Positions 35,175-44,997 of a stretch of 64,000 nucleotides of DNA are shown piece after piece. The notes under the pieces are model-generated. The model was not told where the DNA came from, did no database searches, and was given only the letters and a program-made list of their open reading frames with translations. This DNA is from G964291335 sp964291335. GTDB taxonomy: Bacteria > Chloroflexota > Dehalococcoidia > Lucifugimonadales > UBA3495. The stretch is from contig OZ219748.1 in assembly GCA_964291335.2 (NCBI GenBank), positions 2,108,001-2,172,000 on the forward strand, written 5' to 3'. The stretch's first letter is position 1. Every line of letters starts with the position of its first letter. The position numbers and the translations under genes were made by a program.

Positions 35175-36356
35175 ATGACCGGTTCAATCGCCTCCGCCGA
35201 CGCCGTGGTAATTGGCGGCGGCGTAATGGGTTGCAGCATTCTCTACAACCTGGCCGTCCGCGGGCTGACCAATGCGCTGCTGCTGGAAAGGGATGTAATC
35301 GGCGCCGGTTCCACCGGCCGCTCATCCTCGGCCATACGGATGCACTACTCCACCGAAATTCATGCCCGTATGGCCTGGCTCAGCCTGGCGGTTTTCCGCA
35401 ATTTTGACGACCTGGTGGGCGGCCAATGCGGTTATACCCGCACCGGCCAGCTGCTCTTCGCCGGCGAAGCTGACGCGCCCACGTTCCGGGCCAACATAGC
35501 CATGCAGCAGCGGGTGGGAATCGACACGCGCCTGGCCACCCGGGAAGAGGCCCGGGAACTGGCTCCCGCCTTTTACCTGGATGACTGCGCCGCCATTGCC
35601 TACGAACCCCTTTCCGGCTACGGCGATGCCTCGGCTACCGCCGCCGCCTACGGCCAGCGGGCCCGCCAGGCCGGGGCCCGCATCCTGCTCCGCACCCCGG
35701 CCCTGGGCATCGCTGCAGGCAACGGCCGGGTGCAGGCGGTAAGAACCTCGGCCGGCGTAATTGCCACCGAGCGGGTGGTGGTGGCGACCGGCCCATGGAG
35801 CCGCCGCTTTCTGCTGCGGCAGGGCATTGACTTGCCCCTGGAAGCCACGCGCCACGAGGTGCTGCACCTGCGCCGGCCCCCGGAAGGGCCGGCCGCTCAC
35901 CCCGGCGGCGGCGACCTCATCAACCGGATCTATTTTCGGCCTGAAGGCTCCGACCTGACCCTGGTGGGCAATGGCAACATGACGGACGTGGTGGAAGACC
36001 CGGAGGTTTTTGCGCAGCGGGCCAGTCCGGGTTTCATCCTGGACGTGTGGCGCCGGATAACCCGCCGCATTCCCTCCCTGGCCCGGGCTCAGTTGGCCGC
36101 CGGTTACGCCGGCCTGTACACCTCGACCCCGGATTCCCATTCAATCATTGACGCAGTGGCCGGTATTGAAGGCCTTTATGTTTGCACCGGTTTCAGCGGG
36201 CACGGCTTCAAGCTTGCCCCGGTGGTTGGTCAGGCGGTAGCCGAGTTGATGCTGACCGGCCGGGCCGCGGTGGTGGATCTTGCGCCGCTGCGCATGTCGC
36301 GCTTCGCCGAGGGTCAATTGAACCACGATGGTTACGGTTTCAAGGTTATGGTGTAG
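35175..36356 (+). CDS. FAD-dependent oxidoreductase (DAO/sarcosine oxidase beta-like)
   Basis: This 393-residue protein of the D-amino acid oxidase fold has the dinucleotide-binding motif AVVIGGGVMGCSILYNL at residues 10-26 and the block SSAIRMHYSTEIHARM typical of sarcosine/dimethylglycine oxidase beta chains. A C-terminal FAD contact reads LYVCTGFSGHGFKLAPVVG. It probably oxidises a secondary or primary amine, passing electrons to oxygen or an acceptor. No partner subunits of a heterotetrameric sarcosine oxidase are adjacent, so it is likely monomeric. It ends just before a 28-base perfect palindrome. Confidence 0.87.
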   Translation: MTGSIASADAVVIGGGVMGCSILYNLAVRGLTNALLLERDVIGAGSTGRSSSAIRMHYSTEIHARMAWLSLAVFRNFDDLVGGQCGYTRTGQLLFAGEADAPTFRANIAMQQRVGIDTRLATREEARELAPAFYLDDCAAIAYEPLSGYGDASATAAAYGQRARQAGARILLRTPALGIAAGNGRVQAVRTSAGVIATERVVVATGPWSRRFLLRQGIDLPLEATRHEVLHLRRPPEGPAAHPGGGDLINRIYFRPEGSDLTLVGNGNMTDVVEDPEVFAQRASPGFILDVWRRITRRIPSLARAQLAAGYAGLYTSTPDSHSIIDAVAGIEGLYVCTGFSGHGFKLAPVVGQAVAELMLTGRAAVVDLAPLRMSRFAEGQLNHDGYGFKVMV

Positions 36357-36358
36357 CC

Positions 36359-36386
36359 GGCAGTGGTTGGCCGGCCAACCACTGCC
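36359..36386. terminator. 28-base perfect palindrome after the FAD oxidoreductase gene
   Basis: GGCAGTGGTTGGCC is followed at once by its exact reverse complement, two bases after the stop codon. As RNA it would fold with a 12-base stem and four-base loop. There is no T-run, so it is terminator-like rather than a textbook terminator. Confidence 0.5.
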
Positions 36387-36513
36387 TCCCCGGGCGGCAG
36401 CAGGCTTCACGCCCTTTCGGGCCAAAGCAGGCCTGGCAGAGCATTAAATCTGCCGGAAATGAGAGTATAATCGTCCTGAATAGCAGCTACCCCTTAAACA
36501 GCAGTGAGGACAA

Positions 36514-39390
36514 GTGAGCGCGTATAGCAGCAGCGTGGGGCGCGGCCTCTACCTACTCAAAAACGAGCTGGATTCCTTCGTGCCCCGGGAGTTTGAGAAC
36601 CACCATCAAGGGCAGACAATCCCGGCCCTGGAGCGGATAGCCGGGCCAGTGAAAGACCGGCAGAAGCCCTTTGCCGACCTGAAAACCCGCGATCTGCTAA
36701 CGGTTATGCAGGCTGGGTGGGCCGGTATTTTCGGGCCGGCGCTGCCGGCAGCCGACCCGGAACTCATCAACCGGGTTGCTACTCTGAACCAGAGCTGGAC
36801 CAGCCAGCATTCCTTCACCCGCGAAGAGGCCTGCGCCGGCCTGGAAAATATTCAGCAGCTGCTGACGGCCATCCCTTCCCCCTACGCCGACCAGTTAGCG
36901 GCCCTCCGGCAGCAATGCGTGGAACGGCCCACCCGCCCCAGGCCCAGGCCTCAGGCCAAACCCAAGCCTGAACCCGTCCCCTCTCCTGGCTGCGTTGCTC
37001 CACCCGAACCGGAGCCGGAGCCTGACCCCATCCCTTCCCCGGCGCTGGCGGCGCTGCTTGACGGCTTGCGGCGGTCGGCGGCCCTTGATGAAGGGGACTT
37101 TATCGACCAGGCGACCCGGGATAAGGTTGCGCCGGTTTATGCGGACGCTTCGCCCCTGGCGCAGCTGACGCCGCAACTGGCCCAGGCGCTGCAGGAAATC
37201 GGGCGGGACCGGTTGTATGCCCACCAGGCCGAGGCGATCGACCGGGCCCTTGCCGGCGTCAATGTGGTTCTGGATGCGCCCACCGCCAGCGGCAAGACCC
37301 TGTCCTTTGCGGTTCCCATGCTGGAAACCCTGCTTCGGAACACGGGCAGCCACGCCCTGATGCTCTACCCGATGAAGGCGGTAGCCAATGACCAGCTGCT
37401 CCAGCTCGGCGACCTGCTGTCCCGGGTCGGGCTGACCATTAAGCGTTATGACGGAGATACCTCCCCGGAGAAACGGAGCCGTATCCGGCACAACCCGCCC
37501 TCAATCCTGGTAACCAACCCGGAAATGCTGAACCGCTCAATTCTGGCGCACTCGCAGCTTTGGACGGCGTTCCTGCAGAACCTGCGCTTCGTTGTGCTGG
37601 ATGAAGTGCACGAGTACCGGGGTTATTTCGGCAGCCACATAGCGGTGCTGCTGCGCCGCTTCGCCCACCAGCTGGCCCGGCTGAATGCCAATCCCCGGTA
37701 CTTCCTGGCCACCGCCACCGGCGAAAATATCCTGGAACACGCCGAAAACCTGACCGGCCAGCCTTTTGCGGCGGTGTCGGCGGCCGGGGGCATGACCCCC
37801 AGGCGGCATTACCTGTTCGTGGACCCGGAACGCCCCGGCTCCCCGTATTCGGTCAAGTTCCAGGAAAAGATTGCCGCGGCGGCGCTGGCCTGCCTGGAAA
37901 TGGACCGGGCCGTCCTCGTTTTCTGCCCCACCCGAAAGTTCGCGGAACGGTGCTGTGACCTGGCCCGGCGGCTGGGCGCGGAACGGGGCCTGCCTGAAAA
38001 CCGGATCGACCTGTTCCGCAGCGGCCTGCGGAACGATGACCGGGCACGGGTTCAGGCAGGAATGCGGGACGGCTCTATCAAGGCAGTGTTTTCCACCAAC
38101 GCCCTGGAAATGGGAATTGACGTCGGCGCGCTGGACGGGGTGATTCTGGCCGGCTTCCCGGATACCATTCGGGCGGCGTTGCAGCGTATCGGTAGAGCCG
38201 GCCGCGGGGTGGACCAGGAAGCCTTTGTCTTGCTGTTTGCCATGAACGACCCGATGAACCGGTTCTATGCCCGCAACCTGCCTGCTTTTCTGGCAAAACG
38301 CCCCGGCCTGCTGGTCGCCGACCCGGCCAACCCGGAAATCATCCAGGCCCATCTGCCCTCCCTGCTTCAGGAAACCGGGGGGCGGGTTTACTCCTTTTCG
38401 TCCGGCGTACTGGGCGCTCCCGTCTTTGAGGCGTTGCGCCAGCGCTGGGAAACCATCGACCCGGCGCCGGACTTTCCCCAGGGGCAGGTGAACCTGCGGG
38501 GCATTGCCGGCGGGGTGTGGCAGCTGCGCGCCGCCGGCGAAACCATCGGCAGTATGTCCGCCTACCAGCAATACCGGGAGGCTTATGACCGGGCGATTTA
38601 CCTGCAAGCGGGCGTTAAGTTCCAGGTGGGGCAGCTTGAGCCGGCCGGCGAGCCGGCGCAAGCCGGCGTAATCCACTTGACCGAGTCGCCCGACCTGGCA
38701 AACCTTCGGACGGACCCGTATTTCTCCCGCAGCGTGGCAATCCACCGGACCTTCCGCAGCGACCCGGCGGCCAATGGCGTATCGACCCACTGGGGCGATG
38801 TGGCCCTGACGGAAACCCTTACGGAGGTGAAGGTTATCGACGAGTCGGTCCGCCGCAATGCCCGGCGGCATTCGCCCCCCGACGCCGAAGACGATGAAAG
38901 GGTGCAGGAAATCTATGTCCCGCAGCGCGATACAACCTGGCAGTCAACCGGCCATTCCTTCTGGCTCGACGTGGCCGGCCTCTTGTACCCGGGAACTGCG
39001 CCGGCAGCTTCGGTTGATGGCCTGGCTGATGACCGGGGCCTGACCGAACTGGAACAGATGCTGCGGGTGGGTACGCTCTTCGCTTTCCCGGTAGATACCT
39101 ACGATACCACCACCCATAGTCAATCGGGCCAGGTCTTTCTTATTGAGAGCTACCCCGGCGGCATTGGCATAGCGCAGAAGGTCTTCGAACAATGGCGCGC
39201 CATTCTGGAAGCCGGCCTGAAGCTGGCGAAGGAATGCGCCTGCCGCGCCGGCTGTCCCCATTGCCTGGTTCCCCCACGGTTCTTTGGCCGGAGGCTGGAT
39301 AAAGACAAGGGCATAACCCTGGCCGAACAGATTCTGGCCGGGGCGGGCAGCCGGACGCCGAAGCCGGCCGTTAACCCTGCCGGCCACTAA
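36514..39390 (+). CDS. DEAD/DEAH-box helicase with C-terminal Zn-binding DUF1998 region (MrfA/YprA-like)
   Basis: This 958-residue superfamily 2 helicase has Walker A at residues about 252-262 (LDAPTASGKTL), DEVHEYRG near 362 (motif II), GTTATGE-like LATATGENIL (motif III) and FSTNALEMGIDVGALDGV with QRIGRAGRG (motifs V-VI). The C-terminal domain carries four clustered cysteines (ECACRAGCPHC), the mark of DUF1998 proteins such as the mitomycin-repair helicase MrfA. A proline-rich linker separates an N-terminal helical domain from the helicase core. It probably unwinds DNA 3' to 5' in repair. GTG start, with TATAAT-like sequence about 50 bases upstream. Confidence 0.87.
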   Translation: MSAYSSSVGRGLYLLKNELDSFVPREFENHHQGQTIPALERIAGPVKDRQKPFADLKTRDLLTVMQAGWAGIFGPALPAADPELINRVATLNQSWTSQHSFTREEACAGLENIQQLLTAIPSPYADQLAALRQQCVERPTRPRPRPQAKPKPEPVPSPGCVAPPEPEPEPDPIPSPALAALLDGLRRSAALDEGDFIDQATRDKVAPVYADASPLAQLTPQLAQALQEIGRDRLYAHQAEAIDRALAGVNVVLDAPTASGKTLSFAVPMLETLLRNTGSHALMLYPMKAVANDQLLQLGDLLSRVGLTIKRYDGDTSPEKRSRIRHNPPSILVTNPEMLNRSILAHSQLWTAFLQNLRFVVLDEVHEYRGYFGSHIAVLLRRFAHQLARLNANPRYFLATATGENILEHAENLTGQPFAAVSAAGGMTPRRHYLFVDPERPGSPYSVKFQEKIAAAALACLEMDRAVLVFCPTRKFAERCCDLARRLGAERGLPENRIDLFRSGLRNDDRARVQAGMRDGSIKAVFSTNALEMGIDVGALDGVILAGFPDTIRAALQRIGRAGRGVDQEAFVLLFAMNDPMNRFYARNLPAFLAKRPGLLVADPANPEIIQAHLPSLLQETGGRVYSFSSGVLGAPVFEALRQRWETIDPAPDFPQGQVNLRGIAGGVWQLRAAGETIGSMSAYQQYREAYDRAIYLQAGVKFQVGQLEPAGEPAQAGVIHLTESPDLANLRTDPYFSRSVAIHRTFRSDPAANGVSTHWGDVALTETLTEVKVIDESVRRNARRHSPPDAEDDERVQEIYVPQRDTTWQSTGHSFWLDVAGLLYPGTAPAASVDGLADDRGLTELEQMLRVGTLFAFPVDTYDTTTHSQSGQVFLIESYPGGIGIAQKVFEQWRAILEAGLKLAKECACRAGCPHCLVPPRFFGRRLDKDKGITLAEQILAGAGSRTPKPAVNPAGH

Positions 39391-39411
39391 CCTTTGAGGG
39401 AGGCTGCCCAA

Positions 39412-39849
39412 ATGGAAATTTCCGCCAGCTACCGGTTTGACGCCCCCCCGGCCCGGGTTTGGGAGAGCCTGATGAACCCGGAAACGCTGGCCGCCTGCAT
39501 ACCCGGCTGCGAAAGCCTGACCGCAGACGGCCCCGACCAGTACCAGGCCATCATCAACGTAGGCGTCGGGCCGGTGCGGGGACGCTACACGGCGAAAATC
39601 GCCATCACCGAGGCGTTCCCCGTCCAGTCTTACCGGCTGTCCATCAATGGCAGTGGTTCCATCGGGTTTGCCAGCGGCGAATCCCTGGTTGCCCTGGCCG
39701 AAGCAGACGGCCAGACCATGGTAACCGTTACCAGTCAGGCCCAGGCCGGCGGCACGGTGGCCCGGGTGGGGCAGCGGATGCTGGAAAGCGTGGCCCGGGG
39801 CTTGCTGGACCGTTTCTTTTCCTGCCTGCAAGAGTCGGTAAAGCCTTGA
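39412..39849 (+). CDS. CoxG-like SRPBCC protein
   Basis: The 145-residue protein has the SRPBCC/CoxG fold. It opens with MEISASYRFDAPPARVWESL and NPETLAACIPGCESL, then GVGPVRGRYTAKIAI, and ends with a helix containing VGQRMLESVARGLLDRFF. CoxG proteins anchor or help assemble molybdenum CO-dehydrogenase-type hydroxylases. No cox genes are in this window, so a stand-alone ligand-binding role is equally possible. The ATG at 39412 follows GGGAGG. Confidence 0.82.
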   Translation: MEISASYRFDAPPARVWESLMNPETLAACIPGCESLTADGPDQYQAIINVGVGPVRGRYTAKIAITEAFPVQSYRLSINGSGSIGFASGESLVALAEADGQTMVTVTSQAQAGGTVARVGQRMLESVARGLLDRFFSCLQESVKP

Positions 39850-39892
39850 AGCGTTGACGATGGAACGGCCCATACCGGCGCGGGAGGCAGTA

Positions 39893-39922
39893 TTCCCCAA
39901 TGCCGCATTTCTCTGCTAAAAT
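39893..39922 (+). promoter_or_regulatory. Promoter of surface protein B
   Basis: TTCCCC and TAAAAT separated by 18 bases, inside the same conserved context as at surface protein A (TATTCCCC...TCTCTGCTAAAATC). The leader that follows has a 7-base perfect stem (GCCTTCC with GGAAGGC) in the position of the hairpin in locus A and is longer, about 135 bases. Confidence 0.55.
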
Positions 39923-40057
39923 CTGTTGTCGTAGCCTTCCTGCCTGGGGAAGGCTCAAGCCTATGACCCTTGGCAAAGGCGTCAGCCAGACCTGGCCGCC
40001 ACTCCCGCGCCGGCGCAAATGGCGTTTGCGCGCGGGTACAATCTACCGAGGTAAGTT

Positions 40058-40153
40058 ATGACGGATAATGACGGTTCCCGCCCGGGTTCCGGAAGCAGAA
40101 TAAATACCCCCCCCCCCCCCCCCCCCCCCGAGTTTCCGGGACTGGAGGAGTGA
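40058..40153 (+). CDS. Leader reading frame of surface protein B, current out-of-frame state
   Basis: The ATG at 40058 (ribosome site CGAGGTAAG) starts MTDNDGSRPGSGSRINT plus a proline run from the 23-C tract, and in the given sequence stops after EFPGLEE at a TGA at 40151-40153. One more C, or two fewer, would instead read through PRVSGTGGVMRRF into the main protein. The stop overlaps the ATG of the main frame (TGATG), so coupled restart is possible even in this state. Confidence 0.6.
   Translation: MTDNDGSRPGSGSRINTPPPPPPPEFPGLEE
40107..40129 (+). repeat. Homopolymeric C tract (23 C) within the leader frame of protein B
   Basis: Twenty-three consecutive C in the same position relative to the leader ATG as the 30-C tract of protein A. 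The tract has the flanks expected of slippage-prone repeats; its given length could be affected by sequencing or assembly. Confidence 0.9.
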
Positions 40154-43100
40154 TGCGGCGTTTCCCACCAATAAAACCAGGCTGGCTTAAGCCGGGGTTC
40201 GCCCTGGGGCTGCTGGCGCTGCTCCTGACCGGCCTCATCCCCCTGTCCCAGCCGGCGCAGGCACAAGAATTCGGCTCCAACGCCCGTATTAACCTGAACC
40301 CGACAGACGGCAGCCCCACCGGGGTGGTTAACGCTGACGCCGGTTACAACGTGACGTACTCCGGGAAAACCATAACCGCCGACATCCCGCATCCTCGCAG
40401 TAGTATCCGGCTGTACTTCTTCGCCGGAACCAGTGGCGGAGAGACGTCAGACCAGACCAAGACGCTGGGCCTCGGGACGCACACTGTAACCGGCACTACA
40501 TCCACCGGCGTCTCCTACAGCCTGACCGTGACCGTGACCAACCCTGACCTCACTATGGATGTTGGGGGTTTCAGCGGCAGCCTGGTTTCATTCAAAACCC
40601 ACCGGACCTCCGGTTTCCGTGGGGTCAGGAATACTTCAAGCACGGGAACCGTCACCCTGCCGCCGGGCATTACCGCCTCCGTCCGGCTGCGCGTGGCGGA
40701 GTCGCCGAGCCTGGCCATACTTGAAACCAGAACGCTGAACGTCGGCTCGCACACCTTCACCGGCGCAACAGCCGCCGGCACCCTTTACAGCATAACCCTC
40801 AAGGTGCAGGCCGCGCCGCTGCTGGTATCGGCAGCAGACTCGACTATTTCCCTGGGCGGGGCCGCCACGAAACAGGGCTGTTTCAGACTGTTATCGGCCA
40901 AGCACAAGGGCACAACTTACCTGGAGACCCGGCCAGGCATGACGGCGGTTGACGCCCATGCGTCGCTGCGGCACGCCACCAACGGCGTTAACGTGACCAC
41001 CAGCATTTCCGGCATCAGCGCCGGGCGGAACGTCGAGCTGAACCCCTGCGCCAACCTCGGCGTGGGGACCCACAAGGTCACCTGGAGCTGGCGCGGCCCC
41101 GACGGCGCCGGCACGGGCAACGTGAACCTGGAAGCGACCACCTCCACCACCATCACGGTAATCGCGGCGCCGCCCACCAATACGCCCACGCCTACGGCTA
41201 CCCCGACCGATACACCCACCCCGACGGCAACGCCCACCGACACGCCCACGCCCACACCGACCAACACCCCTACCAATACGCCCACGCCGACCGCTACACC
41301 CACCGATACCCCCACGCCCACCAGCACCCCTACCGACACGCCTACGCCCACCGCCACCCCTACCGACACGCCTACGCCCACCGCCACCCCTACCGACACG
41401 CCTACGCCCACCGCCACCCCTACCGACACGCCTACGCCCACCGCCACCCCTACCGATACACCTACGCCCACCGCCACCCCTACCGACACGCCTACGCCCA
41501 CCGCCACCCCTACCGACACACCTACGCCTACCGCCACGCCTACCGACACACCTACGCCCACCGCCACCCCAACCGATACACCTACGCCTACCAGCGCGCC
41601 TGCCGACACGCCTACGCCCACCAACACACCCAGCGCGCCGCCGGGCATGCCGAGGGAGCCACGCGGCAGAGTGGTCGGCCCCCGGGAGATTGAGATTTGG
41701 TGGATTACCCCGTCCGGCCAGGAGATTACCAGTTACGAGTACCAGAAAAAGAGAGGGGGCGCGAATCGCGGGCCGTGGCTGCCGATCCCCGGTTCGGATG
41801 CGACCACCACCAGGCACACGGTTACCGATCTGGACATGGGCATTACCTGGCGGTTCCGGGTTCGCGCCGTGAACTCCGCCGGCGCCGGCCCGGCCTCCCT
41901 GGAACCGGCTGTCGATCTACTCCCCACCGCCGATACAATTACCGCCACGGCCACCGAAGACCAGATAGTGGTCCGCTGGACGGTGCGGACCCGGGCCGGG
42001 GATAACACCGACAGAATCGGGCACTGGGAGCTTAAGTACATACGGCCGCAGATCGGCGATACGTGGGCCACCGGCAGCGTTCCAGTCGGGGGAAGTTACT
42101 CGCCTAAAAATGCCCGCAGCAGAAGCATCGGCACAACCGGTTTTACACACAACTACATACTCCAGTTTCGGATTCGGGCGCTGGACCATGGCTTTCGCCC
42201 AATGCCCTGGTCGGCGCAGGTAGCCAGCGTCCGGGTCGTCAACGCCAACAACCCTCACCCCACGCCATGGGCGACGGGGACGCCGCCGGCCAAGCCGACG
42301 GGTCTGACCGCCACCGGCGGCCGCCAGCACGTGAAGCTGGCGTGGACCGACCCAGAGGATACCAGCATCTTCCGGTGGGAATACCAGCAGAAAGCGGGCG
42401 CCGGGGCATACGGGAACTGGCAGATAGTTTCCTTGTCCACCGGGGAAACGGACAGCCACGAGGTAACCGGCCTTGAGGACGGCACGCAGTACGCCTTCAA
42501 GGTTCGGGCGGTGAACGTTGACGGAAACAGCGCCGCCTCGGATGAAGCAACCGTTATGACGACCGCGGCCAATACCCCCACGCCGACGGCAACGCCGACC
42601 GACACACCCACCCCCACGCCGACCAATACCCCCACCGACACACCTACGCCGACGGCAACGCCAACCAACACGCCCACCCCAACGCCTACCAATACCCCCA
42701 CCGACACACCCACACCTACGCCGACCGCCACGCCCACCGCCACACCAACCGATACCCCCACGCCTACCGCCACACCAACCGATACACCCACGCCCACCGC
42801 CACGCCAACCGATACCCCCACGCCTACCGCCACACCAACCGATACCCCCACGCCCACCGCCACGCCAACCGATACCCCCACGCCCACCGCCACGCCAACG
42901 GATACCCCCACGCCCACCGCCACGCCAACGGATACCCCCACGCCCACCGCCACGCCAACTGATACACCCACGCCGACGGCCACGCCAACCGATACACCCA
43001 CGCCCACCGCCACGCCAACGGATACACCTACGCCCACCGCCACGCCAACGGATACACCTACGCCCACCGCCACGCCAACTGATACCCCCACGCCCACCGC

Positions 43101-44997
43101 CACGCCTACCGATACCCCCACGCCCACCGCCACGCCTACCGATACCCCCACGCCCACCGCCACGCCGACGGATACACCTACGCCCACCGCCACGCCGACC
43201 GATACACCTACGCCTACCGCCACACCAACCGATACACCTACGCCTACCGCCACACCAACCGATACACCTACGCCTACCGCCACACCAACCGATACACCTA
43301 CGCCAACCGCCACACCAACCGATACACCTACGCCAACGCCCACACCCACCGGGACGCTGACCCCCAGTCCGACCCCGACGCCAACCAGTACGCCGACGGA
43401 TACACCCACGCCCACACCAACCAGCACACCCACCGACACGCCCACGCCAACCAGCACGCCGACGGATACACCCACGCCCACCTCTACCGACACGCCCACG
43501 CCAACCAGTACGCCTACCGATACGCCCACTCCCACGCCCGGCGGTGCGCCCACCGATACGCCCACGCCTACCGACACGCCTACTCCCGCGCCAACCAACA
43601 CCCCAACGGATACCCCTACGCCCACCAGCACGCATACGCCCACGCCGACGGCTACCCCGACAGATACACCCACCCCAACCCCAACGCCGACGGGAACGCT
43701 GACGCCAACCCCGACCCCAACGGATACCCCCACCCCAACGCATACCCATACGCCCACCCATACCCCGACGGCCACCCCCACGCCAACCGATGCGCCAACC
43801 CCGACGGATACACCCACCGACACGCCCACGCCCACGCCGGACCCCCGGTCCATCGCCAGCGGCGCCGGGACGGAAGCAGACCCGTACATCATCCGGGCGG
43901 CGAACCAGGATATCGAGGCGGCGGCGTTCTTCAACGAACGGGATGCAGCCGATGGGGGCAGCCCGGTGGCAACCTGGTTCCGCTTTGACCTGACCGAGCC
44001 GATGGCCGGGCGGTTTGGCGCCAGCATAATGACCGAACCGACGGGCCACGACATCGATACCCATTTCCGGGCGTACAACGCCGCGGACGCGGAGCTGGCG
44101 AAGATTTCGTTGGTACGCCCGGAGACGCCGCAGATGCTGAAGACCGACGAACTGACCGGGGTAAGTTACCTGACGCTCCGGCTGGAGGATTGGGATCAGA
44201 CGAAGGTAACCAGTGTGAAGGTGCGTTTCACCACGCAGCCGCCGGCGACGCCCACGCCCACCCCGACCAATACCCCAACGCCAACCAACACGCCCACACC
44301 GACGCCTACGCCGACCAATACGCCCACGCCAACGCCCACGCCGACCAATACGCCCCTGCCGCCGCCCGGAGTGGTGCGCAGCGCCCCCATACGGCGGGCA
44401 GCGGCAACCCCGACGCCGACCCGCCGGGTGGTGCGGCCAGCAACCCACACGCCCACGCCCACCGCAACCCCCACGGCAACGCTGCCGCCCACCGCCACCA
44501 GCACGCCAACGGCGACGGCGACCACGCCGGCTATGCCCACCGCCACGGCTACGCCTACAATGCTGCCGGCCGCAATGCTGCGGACGCCAACGGCTACCCG
44601 GCGGGCAATACCCACCAGCACGCCGCTCCCGGTGGTAATACGGACGGCAACGGCAACCCCGCCGCCGACCGCCACCGCCACGGCGATGCCGACCAGCCGG
44701 CCCAGTCCGACGGCCACGGCGACGGCCATCCCCCTGCTGCCGGACAGATCCCTGGACGCAGTGCGCCCGGAGCCGACGGTTGCGTCCACCGCCATGGCCG
44801 CCCCGGCCCTGGCCGCCGCCGAACCGACGGCCACGCCAGTACCCTCGCCGCCCACAGCCACGCCGATACCGCCCACGCCGACGCCAGCCTCAACGCCAGA
44901 AACCGGCGGCGTCAACTGGCTGCTGTGGGCAATAATCGGGCTGGCGGTGGTAGTGGCAATTGCCGTCGGGGTATATCTGTACCGGCGGCGGTGCTAG
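40153..44997 (+). CDS. Thr-Pro-rich membrane-anchored surface protein B (paralogue of A)
   Basis: From ATG 40153 (GGAGGAG close upstream) the product has 1614 residues. A signal peptide (about 1-37: FALGLLALLLTGLIPLSQPA) leads to a beta-rich ectodomain, then Thr-Pro stalk 1 (about 339-495). Two to three FN3-like modules follow (about 496-800; clearest at AKPTGLTATGGRQHVKLAW). Stalk 2 is long (about 806-1229, mostly TPTDTPTPTA decapeptides). A domain matching protein A (DPRSIASGAGTEADPYII) comes next, then a Thr-Pro tail and a C-terminal helix ending YLYRRRC after PETGGVNWLLW. It is presumably anchored at the surface through that helix, exposing the domains on the stalks. Binding target unknown. 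Confidence 0.78.
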   Translation: MRRFPPIKPGWLKPGFALGLLALLLTGLIPLSQPAQAQEFGSNARINLNPTDGSPTGVVNADAGYNVTYSGKTITADIPHPRSSIRLYFFAGTSGGETSDQTKTLGLGTHTVTGTTSTGVSYSLTVTVTNPDLTMDVGGFSGSLVSFKTHRTSGFRGVRNTSSTGTVTLPPGITASVRLRVAESPSLAILETRTLNVGSHTFTGATAAGTLYSITLKVQAAPLLVSAADSTISLGGAATKQGCFRLLSAKHKGTTYLETRPGMTAVDAHASLRHATNGVNVTTSISGISAGRNVELNPCANLGVGTHKVTWSWRGPDGAGTGNVNLEATTSTTITVIAAPPTNTPTPTATPTDTPTPTATPTDTPTPTPTNTPTNTPTPTATPTDTPTPTSTPTDTPTPTATPTDTPTPTATPTDTPTPTATPTDTPTPTATPTDTPTPTATPTDTPTPTATPTDTPTPTATPTDTPTPTATPTDTPTPTSAPADTPTPTNTPSAPPGMPREPRGRVVGPREIEIWWITPSGQEITSYEYQKKRGGANRGPWLPIPGSDATTTRHTVTDLDMGITWRFRVRAVNSAGAGPASLEPAVDLLPTADTITATATEDQIVVRWTVRTRAGDNTDRIGHWELKYIRPQIGDTWATGSVPVGGSYSPKNARSRSIGTTGFTHNYILQFRIRALDHGFRPMPWSAQVASVRVVNANNPHPTPWATGTPPAKPTGLTATGGRQHVKLAWTDPEDTSIFRWEYQQKAGAGAYGNWQIVSLSTGETDSHEVTGLEDGTQYAFKVRAVNVDGNSAASDEATVMTTAANTPTPTATPTDTPTPTPTNTPTDTPTPTATPTNTPTPTPTNTPTDTPTPTPTATPTATPTDTPTPTATPTDTPTPTATPTDTPTPTATPTDTPTPTATPTDTPTPTATPTDTPTPTATPTDTPTPTATPTDTPTPTATPTDTPTPTATPTDTPTPTATPTDTPTPTATPTDTPTPTATPTDTPTPTATPTDTPTPTATPTDTPTPTATPTDTPTPTATPTDTPTPTATPTDTPTPTATPTDTPTPTATPTDTPTPTPTPTGTLTPSPTPTPTSTPTDTPTPTPTSTPTDTPTPTSTPTDTPTPTSTDTPTPTSTPTDTPTPTPGGAPTDTPTPTDTPTPAPTNTPTDTPTPTSTHTPTPTATPTDTPTPTPTPTGTLTPTPTPTDTPTPTHTHTPTHTPTATPTPTDAPTPTDTPTDTPTPTPDPRSIASGAGTEADPYIIRAANQDIEAAAFFNERDAADGGSPVATWFRFDLTEPMAGRFGASIMTEPTGHDIDTHFRAYNAADAELAKISLVRPETPQMLKTDELTGVSYLTLRLEDWDQTKVTSVKVRFTTQPPATPTPTPTNTPTPTNTPTPTPTPTNTPTPTPTPTNTPLPPPGVVRSAPIRRAAATPTPTRRVVRPATHTPTPTATPTATLPPTATSTPTATATTPAMPTATATPTMLPAAMLRTPTATRRAIPTSTPLPVVIRTATATPPPTATATAMPTSRPSPTATATAIPLLPDRSLDAVRPEPTVASTAMAAPALAAAEPTATPVPSPPTATPIPPTPTPASTPETGGVNWLLWAIIGLAVVVAIAVGVYLYRRRC
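41170..41637 (+). repeat. Thr-Pro stalk 1 of protein B
   Basis: About 15 imperfect 30-base units encode TPTATPTDTP. Synonymous differences are scattered, but many adjacent units are identical. Confidence 0.85.
42571..43845 (+). repeat. Thr-Pro stalk 2 of protein B, about 40 units
   Basis: A long array of 30-base units encodes TPTDTPTPTA, very regular at 42750-43330 and more varied after that (TPTSTPTD, TPTHTHTPT). Frame is kept in every unit, so length change by unequal exchange would lengthen or shorten the stalk without inactivating the protein. Confidence 0.9.

Noticed and set aside
37000..39390. A role of the helicase in a defence system
   Set aside because: The neighbours are metabolic genes, and the C-terminal cysteine cluster points to the MrfA/YprA repair type; no nuclease or methylase partner is adjacent.
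42750..43330. Regular 30-base repeats that could suggest a CRISPR array
   Set aside because: Units are contiguous with no spacers, keep the reading frame and code for Thr-Pro decapeptides; no cas genes are near.
42255..44078. A minus-strand frame of 607 codons rich in Val-Gly-Val-Ser
   Set aside because: It is the mirror of the Thr-Pro repeats of protein B: a 30-base repeat without stops leaves other frames open. It has no ribosome site and no plausible fold.
41917..44448. A minus-strand frame of 843 codons rich in Gly-Arg-Cys
   Set aside because: Same cause: low-complexity repeat read on the opposite strand.
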